Assembly (NCBI RefSeq): GCF_001463705.1
Contig: NZ_BBWH01000005.1
Span: 1 to 64,000 of the forward strand
DNA from: Aureimonas sp. AU12
GTDB lineage: Bacteria > Pseudomonadota > Alphaproteobacteria > Rhizobiales > Rhizobiaceae
DNA: 64,000 nucleotides
Reading direction: 5' to 3'
The translations under genes and the position numbers were made by a program. Numbering within the stretch: position 1 is the first letter of the stretch; each line of letters begins with the position of its first letter. The notes under the pieces are model-generated. The model saw only the letters and a list, made by a program, of their open reading frames with translations, did not search any database and was not told where the DNA came from. This document shows positions 1-8,767 of the stretch, piece by piece.

Positions 1-1065
1 CTCCTCCACCCGCCGATGCAACTGGACCGAGATCGCCAGCACGGCGGCGACCATCGCCGCGAACACCAGAAGCGATGGCGCGACGCCGAGCCCATCGCCG
101 ACTCGACCGCCGGTCAGGATGCGGCTGGCGAGATCGACGATTTCGAGCAGCAGGTAGTGCACCATGTAGACCGAGTAGGAGACAAGGCCGAGCGTCACCA
201 GCCAGGGCGCCGAGAGAAGCCGGGCCGCCGCGCCCCGATTGGCCGCGACGAGCAGGATCACCGCGGTGAAGCCGAGCGGCACGAGGATGTCGGGCGCTTC
301 GAAATGCAACGCGAGGAGCGTCGCGGCCGCAGCGCCGACGACCGCCGGCGTCCCGGCGAAGCGCGCCACCGCCGTTTCGGCGTAGAGGCGATAGGCCAGC
401 ATACCCAGCGTGAACTCGGCCAAGCAGCGCAGCGCGCCGAGCCGCGCGGTCTGGTCGAGGTTGGCGCCGCCCTCGGAAATCGCCAGCAGCAGCGCCACGG
501 CGGCGACGGCGATGCCTGCGCGCAGGATCCGGCCCGATCGCAGGATCGCGACCGAAACGAAGGGAAAGGCGAGATAGACGAGAAACTCCGCCCCGATCGA
601 CCAGGCCGGTCCGTTCCAGGTCGGAAAGGCGAGGAGCCCGCTTGTCTGCAGCAGGAGAAGGTTGAGTGCGAACTGGCCGGCGGTCGAGGCCTCGTTGAAC
701 GGCGTGCCGACCGAGTATCCAACGTGCGTCGCCAGCCATTTGGCCGTCTCCAGCCCCAGGAAGCCGAAGAGGATCACCACGTGCAGCGGATAGACCCGGG
801 CGAGGCGCGCCCGCACGAAGCCGCCCCAAGCGGCGAGCCCGACGCGGCGGTCGAACGCGGCGCTGTAGGCATGGGCCATGACGAAGCCGCTGAGGACGAA
901 GAAGAGATCGACGAAGAGGTAGCCCCGCGCCACCAGCCCGGTCGACGGCCCGATGTCGATCGCCGGCAGGAAGCCGCCTGTATAGTGGTAGACCACGACC
1001 ATCGCCGCCGCGATGCCGCGCAGCGATGTCAGGGGCTTCAGGTCGACGCGTCCGGCCGTCTTCAT
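1..1065 (-). CDS. Acyltransferase 3 family membrane protein (3' end cut by window)
   Basis: The visible 355 residues start at an ATG at 1065 and stay open to the window edge, so the C-terminus is missing. The N-terminus has the family pattern LTSLRGIAAAMVVVYHY, with the conserved arginine and histidine, followed by FVLSGFVMAHAY, and then about nine hydrophobic segments. This is the OafA/YrhL-type acyltransferase family, inner-membrane enzymes that O-acylate surface glycans or other exported sugars. The acceptor cannot be told from sequence. It is divergent from the siderophore receptor gene; nothing else links the two. Confidence 0.85.
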   Translation of the reverse strand, partial: MKTAGRVDLKPLTSLRGIAAAMVVVYHYTGGFLPAIDIGPSTGLVARGYLFVDLFFVLSGFVMAHAYSAAFDRRVGLAAWGGFVRARLARVYPLHVVILFGFLGLETAKWLATHVGYSVGTPFNEASTAGQFALNLLLLQTSGLLAFPTWNGPAWSIGAEFLVYLAFPFVSVAILRSGRILRAGIAVAAVALLLAISEGGANLDQTARLGALRCLAEFTLGMLAYRLYAETAVARFAGTPAVVGAAAATLLALHFEAPDILVPLGFTAVILLVAANRGAAARLLSAPWLVTLGLVSYSVYMVHYLLLEIVDLASRILTGGRVGDGLGVAPSLLVFAAMVAAVLAISVQLHRRVEE

Positions 1066-1221
1066 GCGGATGTCGTGCCTCGTTGCGGAAGGGAGCCTGG
1101 ATGCGGTCGGCCTTGCCGCCCTCCCTGCCCGCTCTCGGCGGTGAGTTCAAGGCAGACTCATCGCGCGCCCCCTGTGTCCCAAGGGCCACGTTTCCGCCAC
1201 GTTTCGATCGCTCGCGCGAAA

Positions 1222-1238
1222 CATGACTGTCATGCTCA
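1222..1238. promoter_or_regulatory. Candidate iron-responsive (RirA-type IRO) box upstream of the siderophore receptor
   Basis: The stretch 1224-1238 reads TGA, nine bases, TCA, which is the published core pattern of the rhizobial iron-responsive operator bound by RirA. It overlaps a perfect 6-bp inverted repeat, CATGAC-T-GTCATG, at 1222-1234. It lies 45 bp upstream of the receptor start. The core is only six fixed bases, so one occurrence alone is weak; the gene it precedes and similar boxes before two further genes raise its value. Confidence 0.5.
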
Positions 1239-1282
1239 CCTTACGGGCGATATGAAGGCAGCGGTCCTGTCTGGAGTTCCCG

Positions 1283-3475
1283 ATGTCACGCCCGTCCCTT
1301 CCGTTTCTCGCTCTCCTTCTGGCCAGCACGGCCCTGCCCGGCTTCGCGCCGGTCGCCGGCGCGCAGGAGTCGATCGTCCTCGACACCGTGACGGTCGACG
1401 CCGATGGAACCGGTGACGGGACCGGCGGCACCGAGCGCGCCACGGGGCCGGTGAACGGCTACGTCGCCAAGCGCACGGCGACGGGTTCGAAGACGGAAAC
1501 GCCGCTCGTCGAGGTGCCGCAGGCGGTCTCGGTGATCGGTCGCGACGAGATCGACGATCGCGGCGCGCAGAAGCTGGACGAGGCCCTTCGCTACACGCCC
1601 GGCGTTCTCAGCGCCCCGTTCGGCGCCGATACCGACACGGACTGGCTCTATATCCGCGGCTTCGACGCCACGCAGAACGGCATCTTCCTCGACGGCCTGC
1701 CGCTCTATCAGTACGCCTTCGCCGGCTTCATCGTCGATCCGTTCCTGCTGGAGCGGATCGAGGTGCTGCGCGGTCCCGCCTCCGTGCTCTACGGCGGCTC
1801 GAATGCCGGCGGCATCGTCAACTCGATCTCGAAGCGCGCCGACGGCGAGCGCCACGCTTATGTCGAAGGCGCCGTGACCGACGATCCCAACGGCTATGCG
1901 GGCGTCGATCTCGGCAATCGCTTCGACGCCGACAGCCCGTGGAGCTACCGCGTCGTCGGCCGCGTGAAGGGCGGCGAGACGCAGGTCGACTATGCCGACA
2001 ACCTGCGCGGCGTCATCGCGCCCTCGCTCAGCTTCCAGCCCGATGCCGACACGAAGCTCGACATCTACGCCACCTATCAGGCCGACGAGCAGCGCCACAC
2101 CAACGGCTTCTTTCCCTATGAGGGAACCGTAACCGAGGCCTCGTTCGGTCGCATCCCGCGCTCGCTTTACTACAACGAGCCCGAACTCGACCAGTTCAAG
2201 GCGCGTCAGGCGACGGTCGGCTACGATCTCGAACACCGCGTCGACGAGACCCTGACGCTGCGCTCCAACACCCGCTACGCCGACATCACGCGCACCGAAT
2301 ACGGCCCCTACACGTTCGGCTACTACAACGCCGCCACCGGGTTCGGCGGCGCGGCCTCGCCGGTGGACGGGCTGGCGGCGCTCAATCGCCTCAACTTCTT
2401 CCACGACACGCAGGCCGGCCTCTTCACCACCGACAACCAGGCCGAGATCCATCTCGACACCGGCCCGCTGCAGCACACGCTGCTCGCCGGCATCGACTAC
2501 AAGAACTACCGGATCTCGCAGGTCCAGGCGGTGGGCTCCGCCGCGCCGCTCGACATCCTGAACCCCAGCTACACGAACGAGCTCGCGCCGCTCTTCGACC
2601 CCTATCTCGACGAGAAGCTGACGCTGAATCAGCTCGGCCTCTATGCGCAGGATCAGGTGAAGTTCGGCGACGGTTGGATCGTCACGTTGAACGGACGCCG
2701 CGATTCGGTGTGGATCGACCGCGACGACCGCTCCTCCGGCGACAACGACTATGACGGCGACGACGGCGCCTTCAGCGGTCGTGCGGGCCTCGGCTACGAG
2801 TTCGCCAGCGGCATCGTGCCCTATGTCAGCGTCTCCCGTTTCTTCAACCCGCAGATCGGCACGGATGCGGACGGCAACGCCGTGAAGCCGCAGGAAGGCG
2901 AGCAGGTCGAGGTCGGCGTGAAGTATGCGCCGGTCGGCATCGACGCGGTCTTCACCGCCTCGCTCTTCGACCTCACCCGCCGCAACACGCTGCAGTCGGA
3001 CGCGAATTTCGTGCCCCGCGCCGTCGGCGAGATCCGCTCGCGCGGCCTCGAGCTGGAGGCCAAGGCCAACCTCACCGACGACTGGAACATGGTGGGCTCC
3101 TTCACCGCCTACGATCTCGAGATCCGCGAGGACGCCAACGCGGCGATCGTCGGCAACCAGCCCTTCCTCGTCCCCGAAGTGCTGGCCTCGCTGTGGCTGA
3201 ACTACGAGGTGCCCACCGGTCCGCTCGACGGCGTCGAGCTAGGCGGCGGCATCCGCTACATCGGCTCGTCCTATGCCGACAACGAGAACACGCTGAAGGT
3301 GCCGAGCGCCACGGTCTTCGATGCGCGCATCGCGTACCAGAAGGACGACTGGGGCGTCTCGCTGAACGTCAACAACGTCTTCGACAAGCGCTACGTCGCG
3401 GGTTGCCAGGGTGTCCTGACCTGCGGTTATGCGGAAGGGCGTTCCGGTCTCCTGAAGGCGCATGTGAAGTTCTGA
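1283..3475 (+). CDS. TonB-dependent siderophore receptor
   Basis: This 730-residue protein is an outer-membrane beta-barrel that imports ferric siderophores using energy from TonB. It has a signal peptide ending near residue 27 (AGAQ), a plug domain around residues 60-165 (VPQAVSVIGRDEI, then LRGPASVLYGGSNAGGIVN), and a long barrel ending in the typical C-terminal aromatic residue (HVKF). The length fits the TonB siderophore-receptor family. A GGAG ribosome site precedes the ATG by 7 bases. A possible iron box lies upstream, so iron-starvation induction is likely. The siderophore is unknown, and no biosynthesis genes are nearby. Confidence 0.95.
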   Translation: MSRPSLPFLALLLASTALPGFAPVAGAQESIVLDTVTVDADGTGDGTGGTERATGPVNGYVAKRTATGSKTETPLVEVPQAVSVIGRDEIDDRGAQKLDEALRYTPGVLSAPFGADTDTDWLYIRGFDATQNGIFLDGLPLYQYAFAGFIVDPFLLERIEVLRGPASVLYGGSNAGGIVNSISKRADGERHAYVEGAVTDDPNGYAGVDLGNRFDADSPWSYRVVGRVKGGETQVDYADNLRGVIAPSLSFQPDADTKLDIYATYQADEQRHTNGFFPYEGTVTEASFGRIPRSLYYNEPELDQFKARQATVGYDLEHRVDETLTLRSNTRYADITRTEYGPYTFGYYNAATGFGGAASPVDGLAALNRLNFFHDTQAGLFTTDNQAEIHLDTGPLQHTLLAGIDYKNYRISQVQAVGSAAPLDILNPSYTNELAPLFDPYLDEKLTLNQLGLYAQDQVKFGDGWIVTLNGRRDSVWIDRDDRSSGDNDYDGDDGAFSGRAGLGYEFASGIVPYVSVSRFFNPQIGTDADGNAVKPQEGEQVEVGVKYAPVGIDAVFTASLFDLTRRNTLQSDANFVPRAVGEIRSRGLELEAKANLTDDWNMVGSFTAYDLEIREDANAAIVGNQPFLVPEVLASLWLNYEVPTGPLDGVELGGGIRYIGSSYADNENTLKVPSATVFDARIAYQKDDWGVSLNVNNVFDKRYVAGCQGVLTCGYAEGRSGLLKAHVKF

Positions 3476-3519
3476 GCGACGCCTCGCGCACGACGGCGCG
3501 CGAAGCCCGAGGCTCGTTT

Positions 3520-3555
3520 GAAACCCGGATCCGCCGTGATGGCGATCCGGGTTTC
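3520..3555 (+). terminator. Terminator-like hairpin after the receptor gene
   Basis: A perfect 12-bp inverted repeat (GAAACCCGGATC and its complement) encloses a 12-base loop 44 bp after the receptor stop. There is no clear U-tract, so it may be a weak terminator or an mRNA-stabilising hairpin. Confidence 0.6.
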
Positions 3556-3728
3556 CGCGCGCGAAAAGGGTCTCGGTACACGCTGTGATCGAGGGGCAAC
3601 AGGCGGCGGCGCGATGCCGTCGACAGCCATTTTTGATGTTGCCGCTCCTCACACTCTCCGGTTCTACTGATCCCGCGTTTTAGTAAGGCTCCGGTACGAC
3701 CGGGCCGCGATAGCGGGGGCAATCGCGC

Positions 3729-4991
3729 ATGAGCATCAAAGGTCTTCTTCTGGGGTCCGCAGCGGCACTCGTGGCGGTATCGGGGGCCCGCGCGGCGGAT
3801 GCCGTCGTCATGCCCGAGCCCGAGCCAGCGGACTACGTCCGCGTCTGCGACGTCTACGGCAAGGGGTTCTACTACATTCCCGGCACGCAGACCTGCTTCG
3901 GCATCGGCGGCTACCTGCGCTACGACACGACGTTCGCAGGCGACCCCGCCGTCAATCTCGAGGGCGACGACTATCAGGCCGGTTCGAGCTACCGCCTGCG
4001 CATGAACTTCGACGCGCGCGAGGAAACCGAACTCGGCACCCTTCGCTCCTTCGTTCGCTTGCAGACGACGAACACGTCCGGCACCGACAACGGGGTCCAG
4101 ATCGACCAGGCCTTCGCCCAGCTCGGTGGCCTCCTCGTCGGCTATCGCGATTCGATGTGGTCGTCGGACATCGGCGGCATCGAGGACGGCCTGCTGACCG
4201 ACACCGACCTCGTGGTCGGCGACTTCAACACCAACCAGGCCTCCTACACCTTCGCCGCCAACGGCTTTTCGGCCACCCTGGGCATCGAGGACGACGGCAC
4301 GGGCGACGTGGTGCCGGACATTCACGGCAAGCTGGTCTATTCTGGCGCCTGGGGCAGCGCCTTCCTGTCGGGCGTCTACGACGAGACCTTCAGCGCCGAG
4401 GATATCGACGCCGCGTTCGGTCTCGACCCGCTGCTCCTGGACAACGTGTCGTTCCGCCCGGTCTTCCTGACGGGAACGCCGACGCTGCTGGAAGACGGCA
4501 ATAACGGCGCCTTCGCGCTAAAGGCTGGCCTCTCGCTGAAGGACCTGATCTTCGCGGACTCGACGCTGAAGTTCGAGGGCCACTATGCGTTCGATCCGAC
4601 CGTCTACGCCTCCATTCCCGGCATCGCGACGGTCGCTTCGCTCTCGGCCAACGACGCCAACATCCTGAACCCGACGCCCGGCGCCCTGCCGATCTTCCTC
4701 GAATGGGCCGCGGGCGCGGGCTACGCACAGGCCTTCGGCAAGCTCGGCGTCGCGGTGGCCGGCCAGTACGGCGAGACCTTCGACACCGCCTTCCTGACCC
4801 GCCTGCCGAACGGGACCGTGGGCTACATCGAGTCCTCGGCCGACTACTATGCCGGCGTCCTCAACGTCGGCTACGCCATCACCGACAATTTCGCGACGCT
4901 GGCGGAAGTCTCCTACAAGAACGTCGACTTCGAAGCCGTCGGCCAGACCGATCAGGTCGCCGGCTTCCTGCGCTTCCAGCGAGACTTCTGA
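3729..4991 (+). CDS. Rhizobial-type porin (Porin_2 family)
   Basis: This is a 420-residue outer-membrane trimeric general porin for small hydrophilic solutes. A signal peptide ends at ARA|AD near residue 23. The mature N-terminus carries the family hallmark YVRVCDVYGKGFYYIPGT followed by CFGIGGYLRYD, with the conserved cysteine pair seen in Brucella Omp2 and Rhizobium RopA-like porins. It ends in a C-terminal phenylalanine (LRFQRDF), as needed for barrel assembly. A G-rich ribosome site lies 9 bases before the ATG. It is a single gene with its own strong terminator. The family is almost confined to Hyphomicrobiales, which supports the host assignment. Confidence 0.95.
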   Translation: MSIKGLLLGSAAALVAVSGARAADAVVMPEPEPADYVRVCDVYGKGFYYIPGTQTCFGIGGYLRYDTTFAGDPAVNLEGDDYQAGSSYRLRMNFDAREETELGTLRSFVRLQTTNTSGTDNGVQIDQAFAQLGGLLVGYRDSMWSSDIGGIEDGLLTDTDLVVGDFNTNQASYTFAANGFSATLGIEDDGTGDVVPDIHGKLVYSGAWGSAFLSGVYDETFSAEDIDAAFGLDPLLLDNVSFRPVFLTGTPTLLEDGNNGAFALKAGLSLKDLIFADSTLKFEGHYAFDPTVYASIPGIATVASLSANDANILNPTPGALPIFLEWAAGAGYAQAFGKLGVAVAGQYGETFDTAFLTRLPNGTVGYIESSADYYAGVLNVGYAITDNFATLAEVSYKNVDFEAVGQTDQVAGFLRFQRDF

Positions 4992-4999
4992 GCACGCGG

Positions 5000-5029
5000 A
5001 AGCGGACCGCTCTCGCGAGCGGTTCGCTT
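5000..5029 (+). terminator. Rho-independent terminator of the porin gene
   Basis: The stem is AAGCG-ACCGCT pairing with AGCGGT-CGCTT, with one G/T mismatch in the middle, closed over a CTCGCG loop and followed by T-rich sequence. It starts 8 bp after the porin stop. Confidence 0.75.
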
Positions 5030-5046
5030 TCGCTCGATCGAACCCG

Positions 5047-5069
5047 ACGGCGGCCTATTCGGCCGCCGT
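5047..5069 (-). terminator. Hairpin overlapping the ABC exporter stop codon
   Basis: A perfect 9-bp stem (ACGGCGGCC with GGCCGCCGT) has a five-base loop that holds part of the exporter's TAG stop codon. With the neighbouring porin terminator it separates the two convergent genes. Confidence 0.5.
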
Positions 5070-6809
5070 TCTCGTTCCCGGGCGCTCCGTGGAGAAGACG
5101 GTGTCCTGCACGTCCGTCAGCCGGCGATAGGCGCCGCCGCGCGCGATCAGCGCCTCGTGGCTGCCGGTCTCGACGATGCGACCGCCATCCACCACCACGA
5201 TGCGGTCGGCATGGCGGATGGTCGACAGCCGATGGGCGATCACGAGCGTCGTGCGACCGGCCGCCAGTTCGGCAAGCGAGGCCTGGATCGCGCGCTCGGT
5301 CTCGGTGTCGAGCGCCGAGGTCGCCTCGTCGAGGATCAGGACCGCGGGATCCTTGAGGAACATGCGGGCGATCGAAAGGCGCTGCTTCTGGCCGCCCGAG
5401 AGCTTGACGCCGCGTTCGCCGACCACCGTGTCGAGCCCGTTCGGCAGGGCGGCGATCGTCTGCGTCAGGTGGGCCCGCTCCATCGCGGTCAGGATGTCGG
5501 CCTCCGAGGCGTCGAGCCGGCCATAAGCGATGTTCTCGCGGATCGTGCCGCCGAAGAGGAACACGTCCTGGCTGACGACGCCGATATGCCGGCGCAGCGA
5601 GGCGAGCGTCATGGAGCGCACGTCGATGCCGTCAATCAGGATGGCGCCGGCGCTGACGTCGTAGAACCGCGGCACGAGCGAGCAGAGCGTCGTCTTGCCG
5701 GCGCCCGACGGCCCGACGAAGGCAATCGTCTCGCCCGGCTTCACCTCGAGATCGATGCCCGCCAGGACCTGCCGCCCGGAGGCGTAGGCGAACTCGACGC
5801 CGCGCAGGCTGATCGCGCCCGCCGTGCCGGAGATCTCGACGGCGCCCGGCGCATCGGCGATCTCGGTCTCGGTGTCGAGAAACTCGCAATAGCGCCGGAA
5901 GCCGGCGATGCCCTTCGGATAGGATTCCAGCACCGCTGCAATCTTCTCCACCGGGCGGAAGAACACGCCGACGAGAAGCAGGAAGCCGATGAAGCCGCCG
6001 TTCGACAGGTCGCCTGATATCACGAACCAGGTGCCGGCCACCATGACGATGACCTGCGTCAGGCGCATCGTCAGGTAGTTCAGCGACTGGCTGGTGGCCA
6101 TGATGCGGTAGGCGTCGAGCTTGCGCGCGCGGTAGCCGGCATTGTTGACGGCAAAGAGCGCGCGCTCGTGATCCTCGTTGGCGAAGGACTTCACGACGCG
6201 GATGCCGCCGACATTCTCCTCGATCCGGGCGTTGAAGTCGCCGACAGAGCCGTAGATCGCCTGCCAGGTCTTGGTCATGCGCGAACCGTAGCGGGTCGTC
6301 GCCCAGGTGCCGACGGGCACGACGATCGCGGTGATCAGAGCCAGCTCGACATGGATCGTCAGCATCAGCGCGAAGGCGCCGAGGAAGGTCATGACGGCGA
6401 TGAACAGGTCTTCCGGCCCGTGATGGGCGACCTCGCCGATCTCTTCCAGATCCTTCGTCAGCCGGCCGACGAGATGACCGGTCTTCTGGTTGTCGAAGAA
6501 GCCGAAGGACAGGGTCTGGAGGTGGTCGAACGCCTTGCGGCGCATCTCGGTCTCGATGTTGATCCCGAGCATGTGCCCCCAATAGGTCACCACGGCCATC
6601 AGCCCGGTGTTGAGGATGTAGATCGCCAGCAGCCCGGCGGACGCCGCGAGGATGAGGTTCCACGAGCCGCTGGGCAGCAAGTCGTCGACGAAGACCTTCA
6701 CCGCGATCGGGAAGCCGAGTTCGAGAAGACCGGCGATGACGGCGCACGAGAAGTCGACGAGGAAGAGCGTGCGCCAGGGCGCATAATAGGAAAAGAAGCG
6801 GGCGAGCAT
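5055..6809 (-). CDS. ABC exporter, fused permease and ATPase
   Basis: This is a 584-residue half-transporter of the MsbA/bacterial multidrug exporter type. About six transmembrane helices lie in residues 1-300, and the nucleotide-binding domain follows: Walker A GPSGAGKTT at 366-374, then LSGGQKQRLSIAR and VLILDEATSALD. It presumably works as a homodimer in the inner membrane. An upstream in-frame ATG at 6953 would add 48 basic, low-complexity residues. The start at 6809 is preferred because it has a GAGGA ribosome site and begins directly at the membrane domain. A TGA-N9-TCA box about 125 bp upstream hints at iron control; the substrate is unknown. Confidence 0.9.
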   Translation of the reverse strand: MLARFFSYYAPWRTLFLVDFSCAVIAGLLELGFPIAVKVFVDDLLPSGSWNLILAASAGLLAIYILNTGLMAVVTYWGHMLGINIETEMRRKAFDHLQTLSFGFFDNQKTGHLVGRLTKDLEEIGEVAHHGPEDLFIAVMTFLGAFALMLTIHVELALITAIVVPVGTWATTRYGSRMTKTWQAIYGSVGDFNARIEENVGGIRVVKSFANEDHERALFAVNNAGYRARKLDAYRIMATSQSLNYLTMRLTQVIVMVAGTWFVISGDLSNGGFIGFLLLVGVFFRPVEKIAAVLESYPKGIAGFRRYCEFLDTETEIADAPGAVEISGTAGAISLRGVEFAYASGRQVLAGIDLEVKPGETIAFVGPSGAGKTTLCSLVPRFYDVSAGAILIDGIDVRSMTLASLRRHIGVVSQDVFLFGGTIRENIAYGRLDASEADILTAMERAHLTQTIAALPNGLDTVVGERGVKLSGGQKQRLSIARMFLKDPAVLILDEATSALDTETERAIQASLAELAAGRTTLVIAHRLSTIRHADRIVVVDGGRIVETGSHEALIARGGAYRRLTDVQDTVFSTERPGTRTAAE

Positions 6810-6934
6810 GGCGGATCGGTCCTCGGATCGGGCCCGGCGGGACGGACCAGCGGCGCGGCGCGGACGGTCCCGGGGCGCACGCGAGCGGCAGGACTGCATG
6901 CTCACACCCGCAGCCACACTGTCCGCCGCGCTAT

Positions 6935-6955
6935 ACTTGAGACGCCTTATCAAGT
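6935..6955. promoter_or_regulatory. Candidate iron-responsive (RirA-type IRO) box upstream of the ABC exporter
   Basis: This is a perfect 6-bp inverted repeat with a 9-base spacer, ACTTGA-N9-TCAAGT. It contains the TGA-N9-TCA core and is the most symmetric of the three such boxes noted here. It lies 126 bp upstream of the exporter ATG in a non-coding gap. Confidence 0.5.
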
Positions 6956-7028
6956 TTGCGCGGCGGATGCCATTGGCTTCTCTCGGTGTGTGAGATGCAG
7001 CCGCCGACCGCCTCGGATCCTTCCGCGC

Positions 7029-7475
7029 TCAGTCGAAGATGACGCCCTTCTTGAAGATGAAGCAACCGTGCGGCCGGGCCTCGCTCGTGCGCACCACGGC
7101 ATAGGCAGTCTTGGCGGCCTCGTAGAAGGCGAAGCGATCGACGCCCTCGATCGTCACCGTCCGGCCCTCGGCGGCATCCACCACCTCCTGCATCTCGCGG
7201 TGAACGTCCGGCACGGCCGTGGGATCGCCGACCACCTGCATCAGGCGCACGGGCGCGTCGACATAGCTGTCGAGCGGCAGCAGCGAGAGGATGGCGCGCG
7301 CCGCCTCCGTGGTGCCGACGCCGGCCATCTGCAGGCAGACGCCGGTAACGGTTTCGGCGGCGGTCGATTCCGCCGGGTAGTTGCGATCGACGAGCACGAG
7401 GTCGTCGCCGTGCCCCATCTCGGCGAGGATGGAGAGGAGGTCGGCGGAGATCAGCGGCGAGATGGTCTTGAGCAT
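7029..7475 (-). CDS. RbsD/FucU family sugar mutarotase
   Basis: This 148-residue protein matches the RbsD/FucU family, which interconverts sugar anomers so that kinases, isomerases or dehydrogenases receive the right form. The conserved AEMGHGDDLVLVDRNYP near the N-terminus carries the catalytic histidine, and the C-terminus has the GCFIFKKGVIF pattern. The length and the DRNYP motif favour FucU (L-fucose mutarotase type) over RbsD. It lies 11 bp after the 2-hydroxyacid dehydrogenase in the same operon. It probably acts on the sugar degraded by the TRAP locus next door, but the sugar is not proven. Confidence 0.88.
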   Translation of the reverse strand: MLKTISPLISADLLSILAEMGHGDDLVLVDRNYPAESTAAETVTGVCLQMAGVGTTEAARAILSLLPLDSYVDAPVRLMQVVGDPTAVPDVHREMQEVVDAAEGRTVTIEGVDRFAFYEAAKTAYAVVRTSEARPHGCFIFKKGVIFD

Positions 7476-7486
7476 GGACGGGTCCT

Positions 7487-8512
7487 TCAGCTCTTGGAAA
7501 CGGGTTTGGAGCGCATGCGGCCGACGGTCTCGCGCTCGGCCCGGCGCAGGCGCGCCGGCGGCAGGCCGGCATCCATCAGCGTGAGATCGTCGAGCAGCAT
7601 GTCGCCCATGCGCTGGAACGCGACGTCGAGCGCGCCGGCACGATGGGCCGAGAGCAGCGTGTTCGGCGTCGACCGCGCAGGGTCGTCGGCGGTCGGCGGC
7701 TCCTCGGGAAAGACGTCGGTCGCGACCTTGATCCGGCCGCGCCTAGCCGCCTCGAGCATCGCCGGAAAGTCGACGATCCCGGCGCGGCTGAGAAGGATGA
7801 AGGCCGCGCCCGGCTGCATTCTGGCAAAGGCGGCGGCGTCGAAGAGATGGCCGTTCTCGGCGGTGATCGCTGCGGTGACGAAGACGGTGTCGCAGGTCCG
7901 CAGGATCTCGTCGAGCGAGGCCGGCGCCACGCCGTGGTCGCGCAGCACCGACGCCGGCAGCCAGGGATCGAAGGCCAAAACCTCGGCGCGGAAGCCCGCG
8001 AGCAGCCGGTTCACGGCGCGCCCGAGATCGCCGAAGCCGACAATGCCGATCCGCGAGCCCGATAGCAGCCGCGCCGAGCCGTTGCCGTCCAGCCCCCAGA
8101 CCTCGCGCCCTGCGCGAAAGTCCGCGTCCGCCGAGGCGATCGAGCGATGCAGCGCGAGCGCCATGCCGAGCCCCATCTCGGCCACCGGCTCGGCGAAGAC
8201 GGCGCTGGCGATCAGCACGTGGATGCCCCGCTCGAAGCAGGCGGTATAGGGCATGTTGTCGGTGAAATTGCCCTCGACATTGACGATCGCGCGAAGGCCG
8301 GTCATCGCACCAAGAAGGTCCGCCGACAGATCGGGCTGGCCGACGAGGTAACGCGCCTCGGCCAGCCGCTCCGGCGGCAGCGCGGCGATCTCGTCGCCCG
8401 ACGTCTCCCAAAGCTCGTAGCGCTCGCGAAAGGCGGCCAGCGCATCGGGCGTGAAGATCATCTCGAGCGTGCGCGGATGCGGCGCGACGATCACCAGCGG
8501 CCGGTCTGTCAT
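7487..8512 (-). CDS. D-2-hydroxyacid dehydrogenase, NAD(P)-dependent
   Basis: This 341-residue oxidoreductase has the D-isomer-specific 2-hydroxyacid dehydrogenase layout. A Rossmann core carries GIVGFGDLGRAV around the middle, and the catalytic elements follow: SRAGIVD (Arg), DVFPEEPP (Glu) and SAHRAG (His; TPH is more usual). It starts at an ATG with a GGGGAGGA ribosome site; a much longer upstream extension in the same frame is antisense to the regulator gene and is rejected. It is transcribed divergently from the FadR-type regulator and TRAP genes, with the mutarotase downstream. Likely role: redox step on a sugar acid or hydroxyacid intermediate. Confidence 0.88.
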   Translation of the reverse strand: MTDRPLVIVAPHPRTLEMIFTPDALAAFRERYELWETSGDEIAALPPERLAEARYLVGQPDLSADLLGAMTGLRAIVNVEGNFTDNMPYTACFERGIHVLIASAVFAEPVAEMGLGMALALHRSIASADADFRAGREVWGLDGNGSARLLSGSRIGIVGFGDLGRAVNRLLAGFRAEVLAFDPWLPASVLRDHGVAPASLDEILRTCDTVFVTAAITAENGHLFDAAAFARMQPGAAFILLSRAGIVDFPAMLEAARRGRIKVATDVFPEEPPTADDPARSTPNTLLSAHRAGALDVAFQRMGDMLLDDLTLMDAGLPPARLRRAERETVGRMRSKPVSKS

Positions 8513-8712
8513 GCGGTCCTCCCCGATTCGCCCGCAGCACGCTGCCGGACACCGCCGGAGATAGCGCCGTTTTGCCGGTGCCTCAAACGCTTCGTTGCCC
8601 CGCCGCTCGCCACCCAAGCCAAGGGTCATGCTGCGCTGCACCACGCAAGCGATTGATTGCGGGAGCGAAACCCGCTTGACGCGCCATCCGATCTGTCCGC
8701 ATAAGTTTTGGC

Positions 8713-8729
8713 AATTGGTCAGATCAATT
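8713..8729. promoter_or_regulatory. Candidate FadR/PdhR-type operator
   Basis: AATTGGTCAGATCAATT is a 17-bp palindrome with one mismatched pair. It fits the PdhR consensus AATTGGT-N3-ACCAATT at all but one position. A partial direct repeat, AATTGGCCA, follows at 8726-8734. It sits in the 255-bp divergent gap, 39 bp before the regulator ATG, so autoregulation and control of both flanking operons are plausible. Confidence 0.65.
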
Positions 8730-8767
8730 GGCCAGTCGTGAGGCTTTGGGAGGGGCGCAGCGACATC

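Noticed and set aside
16-1416. Long plus-strand open frame (466 codons) over the acyltransferase region
   Set aside because: It is antisense to the clear acyltransferase 3 gene and rich in Arg, Gln, His and Glu, the usual composition of a shadow frame in GC-rich DNA.
6168-8249. Plus-strand open frame of about 690 codons
   Set aside because: It runs antisense through the ABC exporter, mutarotase and dehydrogenase genes, with no domain and biased composition.
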